Source of the DNA: Blasia pusilla
Lineage: Eukaryota > Marchantiophyta > Marchantiopsida > Blasiales
Assembly (NCBI GenBank): GCA_050084515.1
Contig: CM114274.1
Coordinates: forward strand, 31,310,001-31,374,000
DNA length: 64,000 bases
Direction of reading: 5' to 3'
The translations under genes were made by a program, and so were the position numbers. The notes under the pieces were generated by a model. That model was given only the letters and a program-made list of their open reading frames with translations, made no database searches and was not told the origin of the DNA. Shown here one piece after another: positions 22,656-34,970 of this stretch. The first letter of the stretch is position 1, and every line of letters starts with the position of its first letter.

Positions 22656-23599
22656 TTTCTTCACGCGCAGGGCTTCTGCGTCTGCTCTGGACCAAGCGAA
22701 TAGTCAACGCACACAGATCGTTTCAATCTTCTCTAAAGCTGTGTAAGGTCGCAACCTATTGTGGTTTTTACTCCACAGATTGAGAGCTTCAAGGAGACAA
22801 ATTCGAAATGGGGACGAATAAATCACCACACCCAATCGCAGCATTCACCTTGTTCAGGAAAGGAAGGAAGAAAGACTATACTTAAATGGCCTCGTTACTA
22901 CCCGGGAAGGAGACAGGTCCCACGATGAGAAAACACGTACCTACTTCCGCACAATAGTGCTATGTGTCTTGCTACCCCCTACACGGTCTAATCAGCTTGT
23001 CGTGTGTTACCCCACTCTTGGTAACTTTGAGTCTTTGACCCTCCAAGGGCCCACAACGAAACACACGTAGCCCTCTTCTTTCGCATGTTCGTTATGAACA
23101 GCTACATCGAAACACAACAACTCTTTTTCTTGAAGGTGGAAACTGAAAATTTGAAAGATTTACACTTTCCGGTGCTCTTGACTTACGACTTCTGCTAGTC
23201 TGGACCAAGTGAATGGTCAACGCGTGACCGAAAACGCATACCCACCACCTTCATACGAAGAATGCACATTATTTTATTTGCTTTTCTTTATTAATCCATT
23301 ATCTATGTAATTAAATAAAAGAGAAACACATGTCTTCCAAGGGCTCTAGGTGTCGATACGTGTCACTTTGAGAGAGGGAGTCCCCGTGCATAGGAACCGA
23401 CTAGTTATATTTTATTTACTTCTTTCTACTAATCCACGTACCCTACGACTTCAGTTCGAGATGGGAATTGAGAAATAACTTATATGTAGAAAAAGGATGG
23501 GAAACCCATCACGATACAAAAGAGGGGGCATAGAGAGCCAAAAAATAGACCTCAAGAGGCCAGAACCGGCCCCGAGGAGAAAGAAGAGGGCCTTTCCCC
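22656..23599. other. Intergenic region upstream of the SDR gene
   Basis: No gene is recognised. This interval should hold the SDR promoter (minus strand), but I see no TATA box that stands out at a convincing distance. A repeated phrase (CTCTGGACCAAGCGAATAGTCAACGC near 22680 and CTGGACCAAGTGAATGGTCAACGC near 23200, shown here only as landmarks) suggests a small local duplication. Confidence 0.4.
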
Positions 23600-25480
23600 C
23601 TAACGACCAAAATCACCAACAGCAAAGACAATATCAGCAACACCTAGAGAACTATGACTACTACTAAGTGGGCCTCTAGCATTGGCGTCTCCAACCGCCT
23701 GAGCCCGCCGCAGAAGCCCATTTTCCTGGGCGCGCTGCAAAGCTATAGAGACCCGTTGCCTACAATAAAGTATCGCAGTGGGTAAGGACAACCCATTTCT
23801 CGACTGGAGATGATGGGCGCAATACGTAAGGAACGAGTCAAACCTCTCCCCCATCGCCCCGTACATCTCAATGGCTAGGGGGATAAATCAATGTTTGTCA
23901 TGAAGTCCACTATAAATGTGGGTCTTCTTGACCGCCGCCGCCGCCCCGCCGCCGCCGCTCCTTGTAGCAATCTCCCTTGTGCTTCCACTTGGGCTCACAC
24001 CGCCTCCTGCGTAAGATCTGTCACTACAGCATCCGCTACAACCACCTCAGACTCCCTCGTCATGTAGAGATCAACACGGATAAGGGAATCTCGCATGAAG
24101 TAGTGCCTCTCTCTTTGTACATAGAATCCACTCTCCCGAGCAATAGAGAATATAATATCCCGCACTGCATCGTGAGTGGCTATCCTCTCATCCCCAATTG
24201 GACACAGTGCCAAATGCACACCAAGTGGATCCAGACTATGGCGACACTCGCAATGTGTCGAACCAACCACCGTTGGTTGGGGCATGCCCAATCGGAACCT
24301 CATCGCTGTAGTGTAGGTAAGTGGTGCGATGCGAAAAGCCGGGATGAGGGGACGAGCCCCTACCCATGAGCCTGCTCCCTTTCTGGAGCAAGAGCGAATA
24401 CAGGTCTGAACCTCCATGGGGATATTCCCGTCCGACATAGTAGCTCTAAAAAATGCATCAAACTGGGCTTCCATCAAAAAAAGATTGGAGCCTAGACTGT
24501 CCGGAGGTAACTAGGGAAGAGAAAGCGGGAAGAATTGCTCTACCCTCAACAAGAAGGGAGTCTCTACAAGCTGTGAGTGAAGACTGAAGTGGGAAAACAC
24601 CATCCTCAACCTGGGAAACAAACTGTAAAAGTAGCGGTCTATCCCTTACCAAAAATTGGGAGCAAAGGAGGGATGCTACAGTGGCCCAACTCCCTAAAAA
24701 GGCTGAAGACGCCACTAACTCAGTCGCTATGAGACCTACTCCACCAAAGGCAATCGGCCAAGAAGCCTGTCTACGAGCTAACTCCCCCGCGGGGCACTCT
24801 AATGAGCCGGGTCCTAGAAGATCCCCAAACGCCTGCATAATCTTTCTATCAAAGGATCTATACAAGGAAGAAATATGGCTAGTCGCCCACACGGTTCTAC
24901 ACAAATAACCACGTCTACGGGCAAAAAATGACCAGAGGATTCCATAAGCTACTTGAGGATCACCAATCCTCGTGAGATCGTCGACATGAAGAAGATCCTC
25001 GGTAAGAGCCGCCGCCACAAAACTCGATACAAAGTCCTGGCTCCCGAGTGGGACTCCCAAGATGCGAAGCCCTCCAGCAGGTGTCAAAAAACCGTCGGGT
25101 AAATGAATATCCGCTGACAAGCCTAATGAAGACCAAGACTTGCACTTTCCCACCTTCACCGCGAAGCCGACGTGTGCCAACTATGCTGAAAAGTGCTGAA
25201 ATGCAGGAACAACCAAGTCTCCAAGGCCAACAATGTGAGTATCATCTGCCAACGAAGGAAAAATGCAACCCGGGAAAGCCTCCACCGTAGAAAGAACCGC
25301 TCGATAATGAGCCAAAGCAAACAATGCACCACCCAAGGGATCACCTTGACGCGTCCCGGTAGCAGACTCCAAGACCGTGACCTCCTCCTCGAACTTGTCG
25401 TTCCAGATGGAGGGAAGAGGAGACCTTCCGCATGCGTGGAAGATGTCCACGAGCAAAGAGGATGAAAAGTCTCAAACATA
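23600..25480 (-). mobile_element. 5'-truncated LINE (non-LTR retrotransposon) with RT and C-terminal domains
   Basis: Reading on the minus strand, 25456-25181 has RT motif TGTRQGDPLGGALF and the catalytic ADD box (FPSLADDTHIVG). After an in-frame TAG, 25180-24458 continues with KCKSWSSLG and LRILGVPLGS. A frameshift near 24480, beside a T-run, leads to 24477-23995 with a zinc-knuckle-like block (HCECRHSLDPLGVHLALC, then HDAVRDII) and RVDLYMTRESEVVVADAVVTD. A further shifted piece, 23866-23600, has IPLAIEMYGAMGERFDSF. The last parts resemble the C-terminal nuclease-like region found in some plant and algal LINEs. The N-terminal RT half is missing, as expected for a 5' truncation. It is dead. 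Confidence 0.8.
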
Positions 25481-28309
25481 CCCTTTTGGCTGGCGTTAAA
25501 AGGGCAAACCGTAAGGATCGGCTCGTGAGCTGGTGGCAGCTGCGTATGGCGAATTGCTCTAGCTGGTTTTCTTCCCGTGTTCCTAAAGATTCGAGAATTT
25601 TGCCCCTAATGCTCGCCGGTTTCTAAACGCAAAATACAAACGAACACCCAATTTTAGGGGAAACCAAATTACCAATTTAGACGATTTCAATAAAACCCGG
25701 AAGTTCTTAATTGTGACGGGCTGACTTCAATCAATCAAGGTCTTGGAGGCTCGGAAGACTTCAATCAAGGTCCTCTCGAAAACAGGTCAATAATTTGATC
25801 CTTTCCCAACTTTCCCACTGTCGTCATTAGCTTTAGAGGATGCTCAGGTAGCCGGCCGGCTACTGTAGGCCCGGCCTAACATGTATGGCCCGGACGGACA
25901 GAACTGTTCCATGGTCGGCCGTCCGGTCGGCATTTCCTCTCCCTTATAAACTTTTGGACGCACTGCTAGAATCGGGATGCTTCAAAAAGCAGAGGTTACT
26001 CCGAACCCTGATCCACCGCCCGGGTTAAACGAGATTCACGGCAACTAAAGAAAATAATTCGAATTTATTATTCGACTTGTGTAAGAACCATGCTCGGGAT
26101 TCGGGAGTGGAGGACTAATCATTTAAATAAAGATTCAAATTTTATTTCCATAATATAGGAAACATGTAATAAGAAATTCTTGTTAACATGTTCAGGTTGT
26201 GACGTAGGTGTGAAATTTTTTTGTAAGAAGTGAAGTTACCTATCAAGTTGGTGTCAAGGGAGTCGCAACAGTAGGTGGAGGTCAAGTTGGAGCTCTTGGT
26301 GGAGGCTTAAGGAAAGTTAGAGTTGTGGCAGAGGGCCAGCCCAAGGTTACTTTTCGTTTTAATGTGTGTTATGATTAACTTGTTAGGAAAATTAAGCTTG
26401 CCAATGCATATCATCTCTAATCTTGTAGCTTCCCCCATGGAGCGTCAAGAATCCACTCTTGGCTCACCATGAATTCTTAGTACCTCTCACTTTCCCTCTC
26501 CCTCGATTAGTTCTTCTCCCCTGCTATGTGAATGTTCCAAGTGATCGTGACCATATCCCTCCATCTAGAAGCATGTCTTCTTGGAAGTAATCTACCATCT
26601 ACAAGGGTTGCGAAACCCATCCTTCCTTACTTGTCGCTATTGCTGGATCTCAGAAAAAGGCACGAAAAAAAAAATCAATGATTTTGAATTGCATGGGTGC
26701 TAAATTTCAATCCCGAAATTGGTTTACAATTCAAAATTTGCTACTTTAAGGCAAAGAAACATGTTTCACCTCCAACTTTGTGTTACCTTGGGATCCATAG
26801 TGCCTCCTTCTCCTATAACTCTTGATTGCTACCACTTTCGCTTGCAAGATTTGTAGTGAAGCCTTTTATCGGCGTCCTCCCTCACCTTGAACTTACTTAC
26901 GATATAGAGCTCCTCCAATTAAATCACGCTTGACATGACTCAACAATACAACCTTGGTGTTGGAATGTGGATTCATAAGCTGCTCCTAGACCACTTGAAA
27001 CGACAATGAAAATGTAATGAATTCGTATCACCCTTGACACTCTGCATGGGGAATTTGAGCGAGCTTCTTTCCCTAATCCTAGCACCACAGAATTGTCATC
27101 CCTAGGCGGTTTCGAAGATTGCGGGGCTCTTGTTGCTATCAAGCAGCAAAGGAGCTCCTACCTCGCCATCCGAACCCTTGGATTTCCCAATTGCCATTGC
27201 TTCACACCATTGTGACGAGTCCGGAGTAGAAGAGCATCCGATTGCGCATGGAAACTCTCTAGCAAGCGTGAGCACTATATTTGCACCCTCATACTATTCG
27301 ACTGCTAGAGCTCTCCTAGTTTCTCTCCGGATCCTACTTCCGATTCGGGAGATTGTAATGGCATAAATTTTGTCACTTTATATAGCACCTGAGCAAATAT
27401 CTCCATATGTTGCACATCATCACGATCTTCAATCGGTTCTCGTACGCTTCAAAATTTCTTTCGTGCAGATCGCCTTTGAGAGTGCCTTTCTAAGTTTGTG
27501 TCCATTCATCTCTTTCACTTACATGTTCATGTCCTCAAGCGACCCTATAACATAGATAACTCATCAGGATTACTGCGAATTTGGGTTCCACAGATGATCT
27601 TGATGCCTCCACGCATCCCTATAGATTAGTGACCTTTAGCATGCCGTAAAGTACATAATTCTTTATTCATCACTATTATGATCGTAGCTCCAGTGCATGC
27701 ATTGATGTGTAGAGATGTTAGACAGAACCAAAGGCATAAAGATTATTGACTTGTATTATGCAATGAAAAAGTTAGTGGACACAACCCATTGGGCCCTTCC
27801 CAAGCCTTAGGAGTGGTTATGCAATTTGAATGCAGTCAATGGGATGCAACAACAGGCTCATTAAGTAGAATGTATCACCTGGAGATTTTGTGTTGCTTGC
27901 AATTGGGCCGTTGGTGAACCTAGCTTGGCTAAGAGTCAACATCATAGCTAAAGAAATCCATGTTCTCACTGAACATCGCCTACAAGTGTACCAAGTCATG
28001 AAGTAGAATTATAAATTGCGCACCTATTGACGAAGCCAGGTCTACAACAATAGCAAAGAAATAGGTAGAGGCAGCAGACTGAAAGTGCTTTGAATTCGTA
28101 CTGATCGATTGAGGAACTTGATTGATTGAAAACTATTTTTATAACATATTTAAGTACTTGTGCATCGCATAGACACCTTACTAGTATAGATTAATAAGGT
28201 GCCCAAGAGACACCCTTATCTCATTTTCTAGATATCATGGACAGAATATTATTTCTTCCCACACTTGAATTCAATTTAGATGGGTTCGTGAAAGACAACA
28301 CTAGAACAT
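25481..28309. other. Gene-poor interval
   Basis: No family is recognised in the open frames (the longest is 27130-27366, 78 codons). A 16-base perfect palindrome, GTAGCCGGCCGGCTAC, lies at 25848-25863 in a short GC-rich patch. A LINE 5' junction or a Helitron-like CTAG end (28181-28184, after a GTGCATCGCA stretch) may be present but is weak. Confidence 0.45.
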
Positions 28310-29260
28310 ATTTATTTTAGTTCCACAAGAACGGTGCAGCGCATCCTACTTGATTCGGGAACGCAACCCTTGATGTTAGGGAAGGCGACATGTTTGGCGT
28401 TGGTGTAACGGAAAGGTAACATTGACTTTTGCCTCTTTCAGATACACACCTCTATTGGGAGCGACTACTCCCTACCAAATGATGGGTGGGTGAGCCATTT
28501 ATCGATGGAGTTTGTAGCGTGTTGTGATGTTGACCACATGACGATACGGTGACCATGTTGGAAACATTCATAGGTGGTATTAGCTGACCAAGAGAGTTAT
28601 GGGAGAGGAGCATTATGTAGAGGACATTCCCGTATTGGATAGTCCAACGGAAAGACGTGCCATAGTGGGTGTCTCTTCCCATGGTGCAAAAATTTCTTTA
28701 TCGATGTTGGGTATGAGCATTGAGTCACACAGTAGTGTAGCCAAGCTCGTGAGACAGGCGTGGAGCCATGTCTTTTTCTTGGAGCAGATAGAGTCATGTG
28801 ACAATCGTGCTCTTGGAATGGAGACTTGATATATTTGGGTACCACACATGTTGTGTGATAGCATTTGGAGCAAGGTACGAGAGTGTTAGATCTCTTTGGA
28901 AGGATTAACACAGCGGATAGCTGCAATGTTGAAGTATTGTAGGATGACATTCGGATATATCGATTTTTCAAGGTGGAGATAGAAGATGGATTTGCGGACG
29001 AGTATGTGGTGAGAGATGCAAATTGCGGGGATGACGGCACCGATGGTGTTAGATTTGTATAGAGTAGTAGATCATATCAGGTAGATGTGATGTTTGCTAT
29101 CTGGAGCTAGGGGGACCCAACTTCCAACTAAGGGGGCAATTGTTTGGTCTTGATGTAGATGTGTGAGTGTATTTCGTTTATGAGTGGATTGACTCATGTG
29201 TTGGGAAGATCGGTGTTGTGTGGTGTGCAGATATGACCAACGATGTGTAGGCGCACGACA
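28310..29260 (+). mobile_element. Gypsy family copy C, internal deletion derivative
   Basis: Copy C starts in the protease (LLDSGTQPLMLGKA, about 28348-28389), jumps to the region before the methyltransferase (VEDIPVLDSPTERRAIVG, from 28617) and keeps motif I (VLDLFGRINT, from 28887). It then jumps past the rest of pol to the 3' end: GGGACCCAACTTCCAACTAAG, a purine tract and a 120-bp TG...CA repeat (29141-29260) ending GCGCACGACA like the other copies. No 500-bp repeat follows. Its intact D-S-G protease triad differs from the D-L-G of copy B. Confidence 0.75.
29141..29260 (+). repeat. Short TG...CA repeat (possible 3' LTR) of copy C
   Basis: This repeat follows a purine-rich tract (AACTAAGGGGGCAAT) and shares the GATGTGTAGGCGCACGACA-type ending with 17091-17216 and 57066-57191. 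Unrelated sequence begins directly after it, which argues that this short unit, rather than the 500-bp repeat, behaves as a terminus. Confidence 0.6.
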
Positions 29261-30839
29261 AACAACATGTGATCCATCTTAACAAGTGCTTGTTACTAGC
29301 AATGCTCTTCAATCAAGTCCTCTATTCTCGCAATGAATGCCATCTTAATTTCAAAACTTGAAGGTAGTGTATGTTAATAACCCTCATATGTGCAAGGCAT
29401 GCATTGAAGTCTTTGGCATCCTTATCTTGAGATCCTTTGAAAGATGGAGCCATGGGGAAGTGGTGAATAACATGAGTTGAATTCGCTGAGAAAGGATTTC
29501 CTTTGTGGTGCTTGACTTTGCTTAGAAAGTTCAATCTGTGAACTCTCCCCAATCTCTTAACTCGAAAGGAAAAAAGTTGAAAATTGCCCACCAGAATACA
29601 AGAGGGATGGGGGAGATTACTTACTTGCTTTGCTGATGGAGGAATCAGCAGCGGATTCAAAAGCAAGAATTCAGAAAGAATGTCAATGAACTTGCATGAT
29701 AAGCTGCCAGCCCTAGTGTTTGATTTCTCAAAGGAATTCCTTATCTTTCCTTTTCCTATATCTAGCTCACTAAGACCAAGGATGCCCTTCTTGTTTTCGG
29801 CCTTCTAATCTATACTAGTGCCTAGACTGACCAACTACTACTAATATTTTGAACTAGTGTCCGGCCTTAGGCAGATTGGCTAAGAATGGGAGGGAGTAAG
29901 GCTGGTGCAATGAAGGTGTGTGGCAGTGGAACAAAATACATTATAACGTAATAAGATCTTAAGGTGAGACGACTAGTGTGTTCATTCAATTCACACAAAC
30001 CACGACATCCAAAAGGAGGAGATGGCACGATTGCAACATAGAGTGGTGCTACATACCACACCACACGACAAACGCAAGGGATATGAAGCAAGGGCTGAAA
30101 TGTAATCCCTCGGCTGATACCTAAGGGTGAAGAAGAAGTCATGTCACATTCTAGGACAAATGCAACAGCCAGATATTCTAACGGGGAGATAGAGCGCCCA
30201 GACGCAAGAGTTTGAAACGGAGACAGCATGTAATGGTCTCAAAGATTTCATCAGAGGTCGTACAGACATTTACAATTTTATACACAACAAGGCGCGGCCA
30301 ACTAATCAACTGCAAAAAACCAGCATACGATTGACACATTCATACATAGCAAGGGAGGGCAGCACCGACTTGGGTGAGGGCAGCAGGTTGAGTATCAAGT
30401 ATGAGTTCAGCGGATTGAGCACTAACGGCAGATTGAGCAGCAGGAATTCAAATCAAACGAGAATCTTGATAAATCCGTACACAATGAGGCAGGACAACAC
30501 CAACTTGGTTGAGCGCAGGTTGAGCGCGCGACGGATTAAGCAGCGAAGATTCAGCAGAAAAATTCATTCGAGGCGGGGCAGTAGGTTCAGCCAGCTTGGC
30601 GTCAGACAATTCGAGCGAGATTGCAGAAAGTCTTTGCAACGGATGGAGAGCAGAAAATGATATCAGGCGGGGGGCATGGAGCTTGGCGTCGAAGAATTCG
30701 AGCAGGGACTCGTGCGAGTTCAACGGTCTGGGAAAATCCGGGATGCTGTCGGACGTCCCCCCTCACTTGGTGGTGCCTCGGCACCTCCCTCCGGAGAACG
30801 GAAGTCGGACGTAAAAAAGAGTTACGGAAGTAGACACCC
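29261..30839. other. No gene; weak internal repeats at 30350-30720
   Basis: No gene is recognised. Between 30350 and 30720 a motif (GGCGGGGCAGTAGG..CAGCTTGGCGTCAGACAATTCGAGC, landmarks only) recurs imperfectly at about 30575 and 30665, and shorter GGTTGAGC blocks repeat from 30385 to 30530. On the minus strand these give two similar peptide phrases (LLEFFDAKLHAPRL and SLELSDAKLAEPTA). I see no known domain. Confidence 0.4.
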
Positions 30840-30896
30840 CGGCTATTAGGGCGTCTCAGAAAGTGGCCGTAACTTTCTGAGACGCCCTAATAGCCG
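30840..30896. repeat. Perfect 25-bp stem hairpin
   Basis: Bases 30840-30864 and 30872-30896 are exact reverse complements with a 7-base loop GGCCGTA. Pairing stops at 30839/30897. The stem contains GGGCGTCTCAGAAAGT. It could be the core of a small foldback element or a structured RNA; I see no gene context. Confidence 0.95.
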
Positions 30897-31056
30897 TGGG
30901 TACTTTTGCCTATATGTTTGGGAGTTTGACTATTGGTAACAAAGATGTAACTTGGGGTCATTATTTTCCATCCTCCTATCCAACTTTGACCGGCCCTACG
31001 GATGTCCACTAATATTATAGGGAGGGTAGGTTTTTATTGATTTGCAATCATTATCA

Positions 31057-31206
31057 CTAGTTAGGGACCGTGCATCGCACGGTCCTCTCCTTGTTCCCTT
31101 CCCCTAAAGCCATCCCCCCTACTTGAATGCCCCCCTTACCCACGTGATTAAAAGAGACACGTGTCTCATTCTCCGTGAAAAATGGCTCCTCTGTTAATAG
31201 TAATGA
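31057..31206 (-). mobile_element. Mini-Helitron (150 bp), minus orientation
   Basis: On the minus strand it starts TCATTACTATTAACAGAGGA and ends in CTAG at 31060-31057, flanked by A on the left and T on the right as Helitrons require. Just before the end is a hairpin, GACCGTGC-GAT-GCACGGTC (31066-31084 region). Its 5' end resembles that of the element at 38572. It encodes nothing, so it is non-autonomous. It has no target duplication, which is expected for Helitrons. Confidence 0.7.
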
Positions 31207-31281
31207 TTGAATTATTGGGGAAAAGAAAATATTTTTGTGCAGCAAGATGAAAAAAACCCTAATACGAGAACCGTTGAAGAG

Positions 31282-31289
31282 TATAAAAG
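31282..31289 (+). promoter_or_regulatory. Candidate TATA box for the P450 gene
   Basis: TATAAAAG lies 425 bp upstream of the P450 start codon. It matches the plant TATA consensus well and would imply a long 5' untranslated region. Position is the only support. Confidence 0.35.
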
Positions 31290-31713
31290 TATCAAGAAAG
31301 GAATAGAAGTAACGAACGCAGCTGACCACTCTTTTCGAACACTCGCCGGCAACGTGGAGAGAAGAGAGATTCTAACATAGAATCTGCCGGACAACAAGAC
31401 GTGGTGTCGGGAGCACGTCCTTGCGATTCCACGAAACCACGGAGTCTATCCGTAGGGAGCAACGTTGACGTATCATCCAGATGTGCAAAGTTCCAGCCAG
31501 GAAACTCGCGTTAGTTCGCCTCAGTTCTCAGCTTCTTCAAGTGGTCACGATTAGTCCAGGCAAAACACCAAGCGAATAGCCTTGCCAAATCAGTGGATGC
31601 AGGGGTAGAAGTTGTTGCCCGAGTCTTCAATTTCTTGTGGTAGCCATCCAGCATATCGGACTCCTATCAGTTGGTGCCTGGGAAATATTATCAGCGCTGA
31701 AGTGTGAACGAAG

Positions 31714-34700
31714 ATGGACGAAAGTAGGGAATTGATCACGGGGATTGGTGTAGCAGTGATAGTGCTGATCGTTGTTACTGTCTGCGTTGGCAAGTATGCG
31801 GTTTCGAAGGGTCGCCGTAAGTATCCCCCAGGCCCAAGACCTTGGCCTGTGGTGGGAAATTACCGCTACTCGTCGGAGAGAAAAACCCTCACATCTTTTT
31901 CACGAATCTTTCGGAGAAGTACGGGCCACTTATGTTCTTGCGCATGGGGTCAGTTCCCACCATTGTAATTTCATCACCAGAGGTTGCGAAATTAGTTTTG
32001 AAGACTCATGATCTCGTTTTTGCGTCTCGCTTAGAAGGTCTAAAGCTGACGTTTTCTAACACCCAGCTGATGGGATCAATGCCCTTCGGAGAAAACTGGA
32101 GATACCTGAAGAAGCTGTACATGACTGAGCTGCTCAACCTGAAGCGACTCGACCATTTCCAGGTGTGGATTGGTTCTTTCATGCTTTGACAAAAAGTTGA
32201 AAGTAGACGACACTAAGAAATCTGTTATTTCATGCGCAGAGGAATTATCCTACACATCTTTGAGTTGTGTCTAAAGTGCGTCCACGATTGTTAATGGCTA
32301 GGTCTTGCAAGGGCAAATCGAGAATCATCCGCATCAGATGATTCTCGGTTTATTGTCTGTAATGGCTGCAACATTCACTTCTCGGAGATCAGATAGATCC
32401 ATGCGTTGTTCTTAATGTGACGGATTACTTGCAACTCCAATTGCAAAGTTAGTACTTGCATTCTGATCTTGTCTCTGAAGGGATATGGCTAGTGCTCCAG
32501 AATGTCAAACTGCTTTCGAAACTCGTTCGATTGGTTTTCTAACTAAAGCGCAATTACGGTACAGGGCATGAGAAGGGAGCAGAGCATGTCTTTCTTGCTC
32601 AAGATACTCGAAGAATCTGGCACAGGAAAGGAAGTGCCTCTGAGACTCAAGTTTTCTCGGTTCACTTCAAACATTATTACTCGCATGATGGCCAATGGGA
32701 GCTACTTTGGAGAGAAGGCAGAGGTTTCCAGAGAATCCTTCGAATTTCAGAAAACAATCTCAGAGTGTTTCACGCTTTTAGGACAACTGGACCTTGGCGA
32801 CTTCATTCCTTTTTTTAAGGCCTTCGATATCGGAGGTGGTAGAAAGGCCATGAAAGAAACCTTCGGGAAAATCAATAAATTCTTCGACGACATCCTTGAC
32901 GAACATCGCCGGCAGTTCGACAAGAACAACTTGAGGGATCTCATCGATGTCTTGCTGACGTTATCGACTCAGGGAGACGAAAATGGCCGACTTATCACGC
33001 AAACTGACATGAGAGGCGCACTATTGGTTAAGTCCACTTAATACTCCTTCAAATTATTCGTCTTCAGTTTGGGAGTCATTGCATTGGGAGAGTTTAACCA
33101 ATTAAATCACCGCAAGAGTGTCTCAAACATGTGAGATAGTTATCTGGACGTACGTTATCAAGCAGTAGGTATGAGTTGGTGTGGTCCTTGCCTTGAAAGA
33201 CAATCAACTGCCCGAATAATTGCTTGATGAAACTCTCCCAAATTACGTCCGAGTTTCTGCATAAATCGTAAGGTAAGTATTCATCCTTGTATCCTCGTTA
33301 CCCCTAGAACTCCGGCCGAAGATTGTCCGGATGCTACACTGGCACGGCTGGGGCAGGTAAGATTTTTTAAGTCTCAAGCAAGTGTCCGCTTGAGCAAAAT
33401 TTGGCTGAAATTTGTTTTAGGAGGAATCGCATAAAAAGTTGACCAACTACACTTTGTTTGCTGTTGTAGTCCCGAAGCTTGTATCATTGAACCTTTCAGA
33501 CATGATCTTTCAGAAAGGTAACTGATTAAGATTTCTACAAATGAAGCTAGGTTTGCAAATTATCTACCAGACGTTAAGCAGACTGTTGTGACCATCTAGA
33601 TTCATGTCTTCTGATGAATGATTTGATTGCACCCTCATTTAGCGGTCTCTCCGAGTGGTCACTCGATTCCCCATAATCGGGCAGAGAGAACTTACATTTT
33701 CTTTCAGGGGAAGTTCTTCTTCCCCCATGAAACTAACCTTCTTTGTGCAGACTGTTTCTTCTCTTTCAAGGAGAGTTTGAAAATTCGGAAATATGCACCT
33801 GTGATAATTGGGAAGAGAAAGCTTACTGTTTTTTTTCAGGGGAAGTTCCTTTTTCCCCCTCGAAACTAACGTTCTGAGCGGAGACTGTTTGTTTTCTTTC
33901 AAAAAAGTTTGAAAGTGTGGAAGTATGTTCACAACTATGTTCACAATTCTTTCACGAATTTCCCTGTTTTCTTCAAAACTTAACTGGTGTCAATGCAAGC
34001 TTGAAGATTGAAATTTAGAATTGTCGCCATCAGATTGGGAGAAGGGAGGATATTCCTGGACAGTTTGGTTTAACGTTAAATAAATTTCTTTGAGTAGCTT
34101 TTTGTAAATTCTGCAATGGAATCGAAAACACTTCTATCGATCCTCTGCCGGTGAAATTATTCGAAGCTGCCAGTGTTGCTACGACTCGGAATCTTGCGAG
34201 GGACAATAACCGTCAACTGCACGTCTACATCCTCTCGTTCATCAGTCCGAGCGGTAGCGCCTTCCGGTATTTCAACAGCTTTGCTGACTCGTGTGCGATG
34301 CCTGGTTTTGTGCCTACAGGACATGATCATTGCGGGAACAGACACTTCGTCCGGGACTTTGGAGTGGACACTCGCAGATCTGTTGAAGCACCCGGAAGTC
34401 ATGAAAAAAGCTCAAGAGGAGATAGACTTAGTGGTGGGGCGGGAGCGAGTGGTGGAGGAATCGGACATCCCTAAATTGACGTATCTTCTCGCCATCGTGA
34501 AGGAGGTCTTCCGCCTCCATCCGGCCGGCCCTCTGCTGTTACCGCATCGTTCGATGGAAGATTGTGAAATCGATGGGTACTTCGTACCAGCAGGAACCTT
34601 GACTTTTGTGAACGCTTATGCAATTGGCAGAAATCCACGCATTTGGGAAAGGCCACAGGACTTCTGGCCCGAAAGATTTGAAACGGGATCCATCGAACTT

Positions 34701-34970
34701 CACGGACTGGATTTCGAGCTCCTCCCTTTCGGATCCGGGAGGAGGATTTGTCCCGGGAAAAACCTGGCCCTCATTTTCGTGCAGTACACTATTGCCGCGA
34801 TGATTCAGTGCTTCGACTGGAAGCTTCCTGGAGAAATGAAACCAGAGGATTTAGATATGTCGGAACAGTTCGGAGTAATCCTCAATAGAACTATTCCACT
34901 AGAAGCTATTCCCATCCCGCGTCTTCCTCTGTCCGTATTCGATTCCCTCCGCCAGCCTAAGATTTCCTGA
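31714..34970 (+). pseudogene. Cytochrome P450 (CYP71-clan type), three exons, one 1-nt frameshift
   Basis: Exons are 31714-32162, 32565-33026 and 34320-34970 (introns 402 and 1293 bp, GT-AG), giving about 520 residues if one missing base is allowed. An N-terminal membrane anchor (GIGVAVIVLIVVTVCVGKYA) and the proline hinge PPGPRPWPVVGN indicate an ER-bound P450. Other landmarks are I-helix AGTDTS (about 309-314), ExxR EVFR (366-369), PERF (421-424) and heme loop FGSGRRICPG (441-450, Cys448). At about 31861 the frame after VVGN must shift by one base to continue LPLLVGEKNPH; everything else is open and splices cleanly. This is either a very recent pseudogene or a sequencing error. The family are NADPH-P450-reductase-dependent monooxygenases, often of phenolics or terpenoids; the substrate is unknown. 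Confidence 0.88.
33690..33940 (+). repeat. Direct repeat (~131-bp period) in P450 intron 2
   Basis: A block running TTTCAGGGGAAGTTC, CCCCC, GAAACTAAC, GACTGTTT, TTTCAA, AGTTTGAAA occurs twice in tandem (from about 33690 and about 33821) with several mismatches. Confidence 0.8.

Noticed and set aside
23925-23962. GCC/GCCGCC run that could be a CRISPR-like or coding repeat
   Set aside because: It is a short trinucleotide expansion within the decayed LINE, with no spacer structure.
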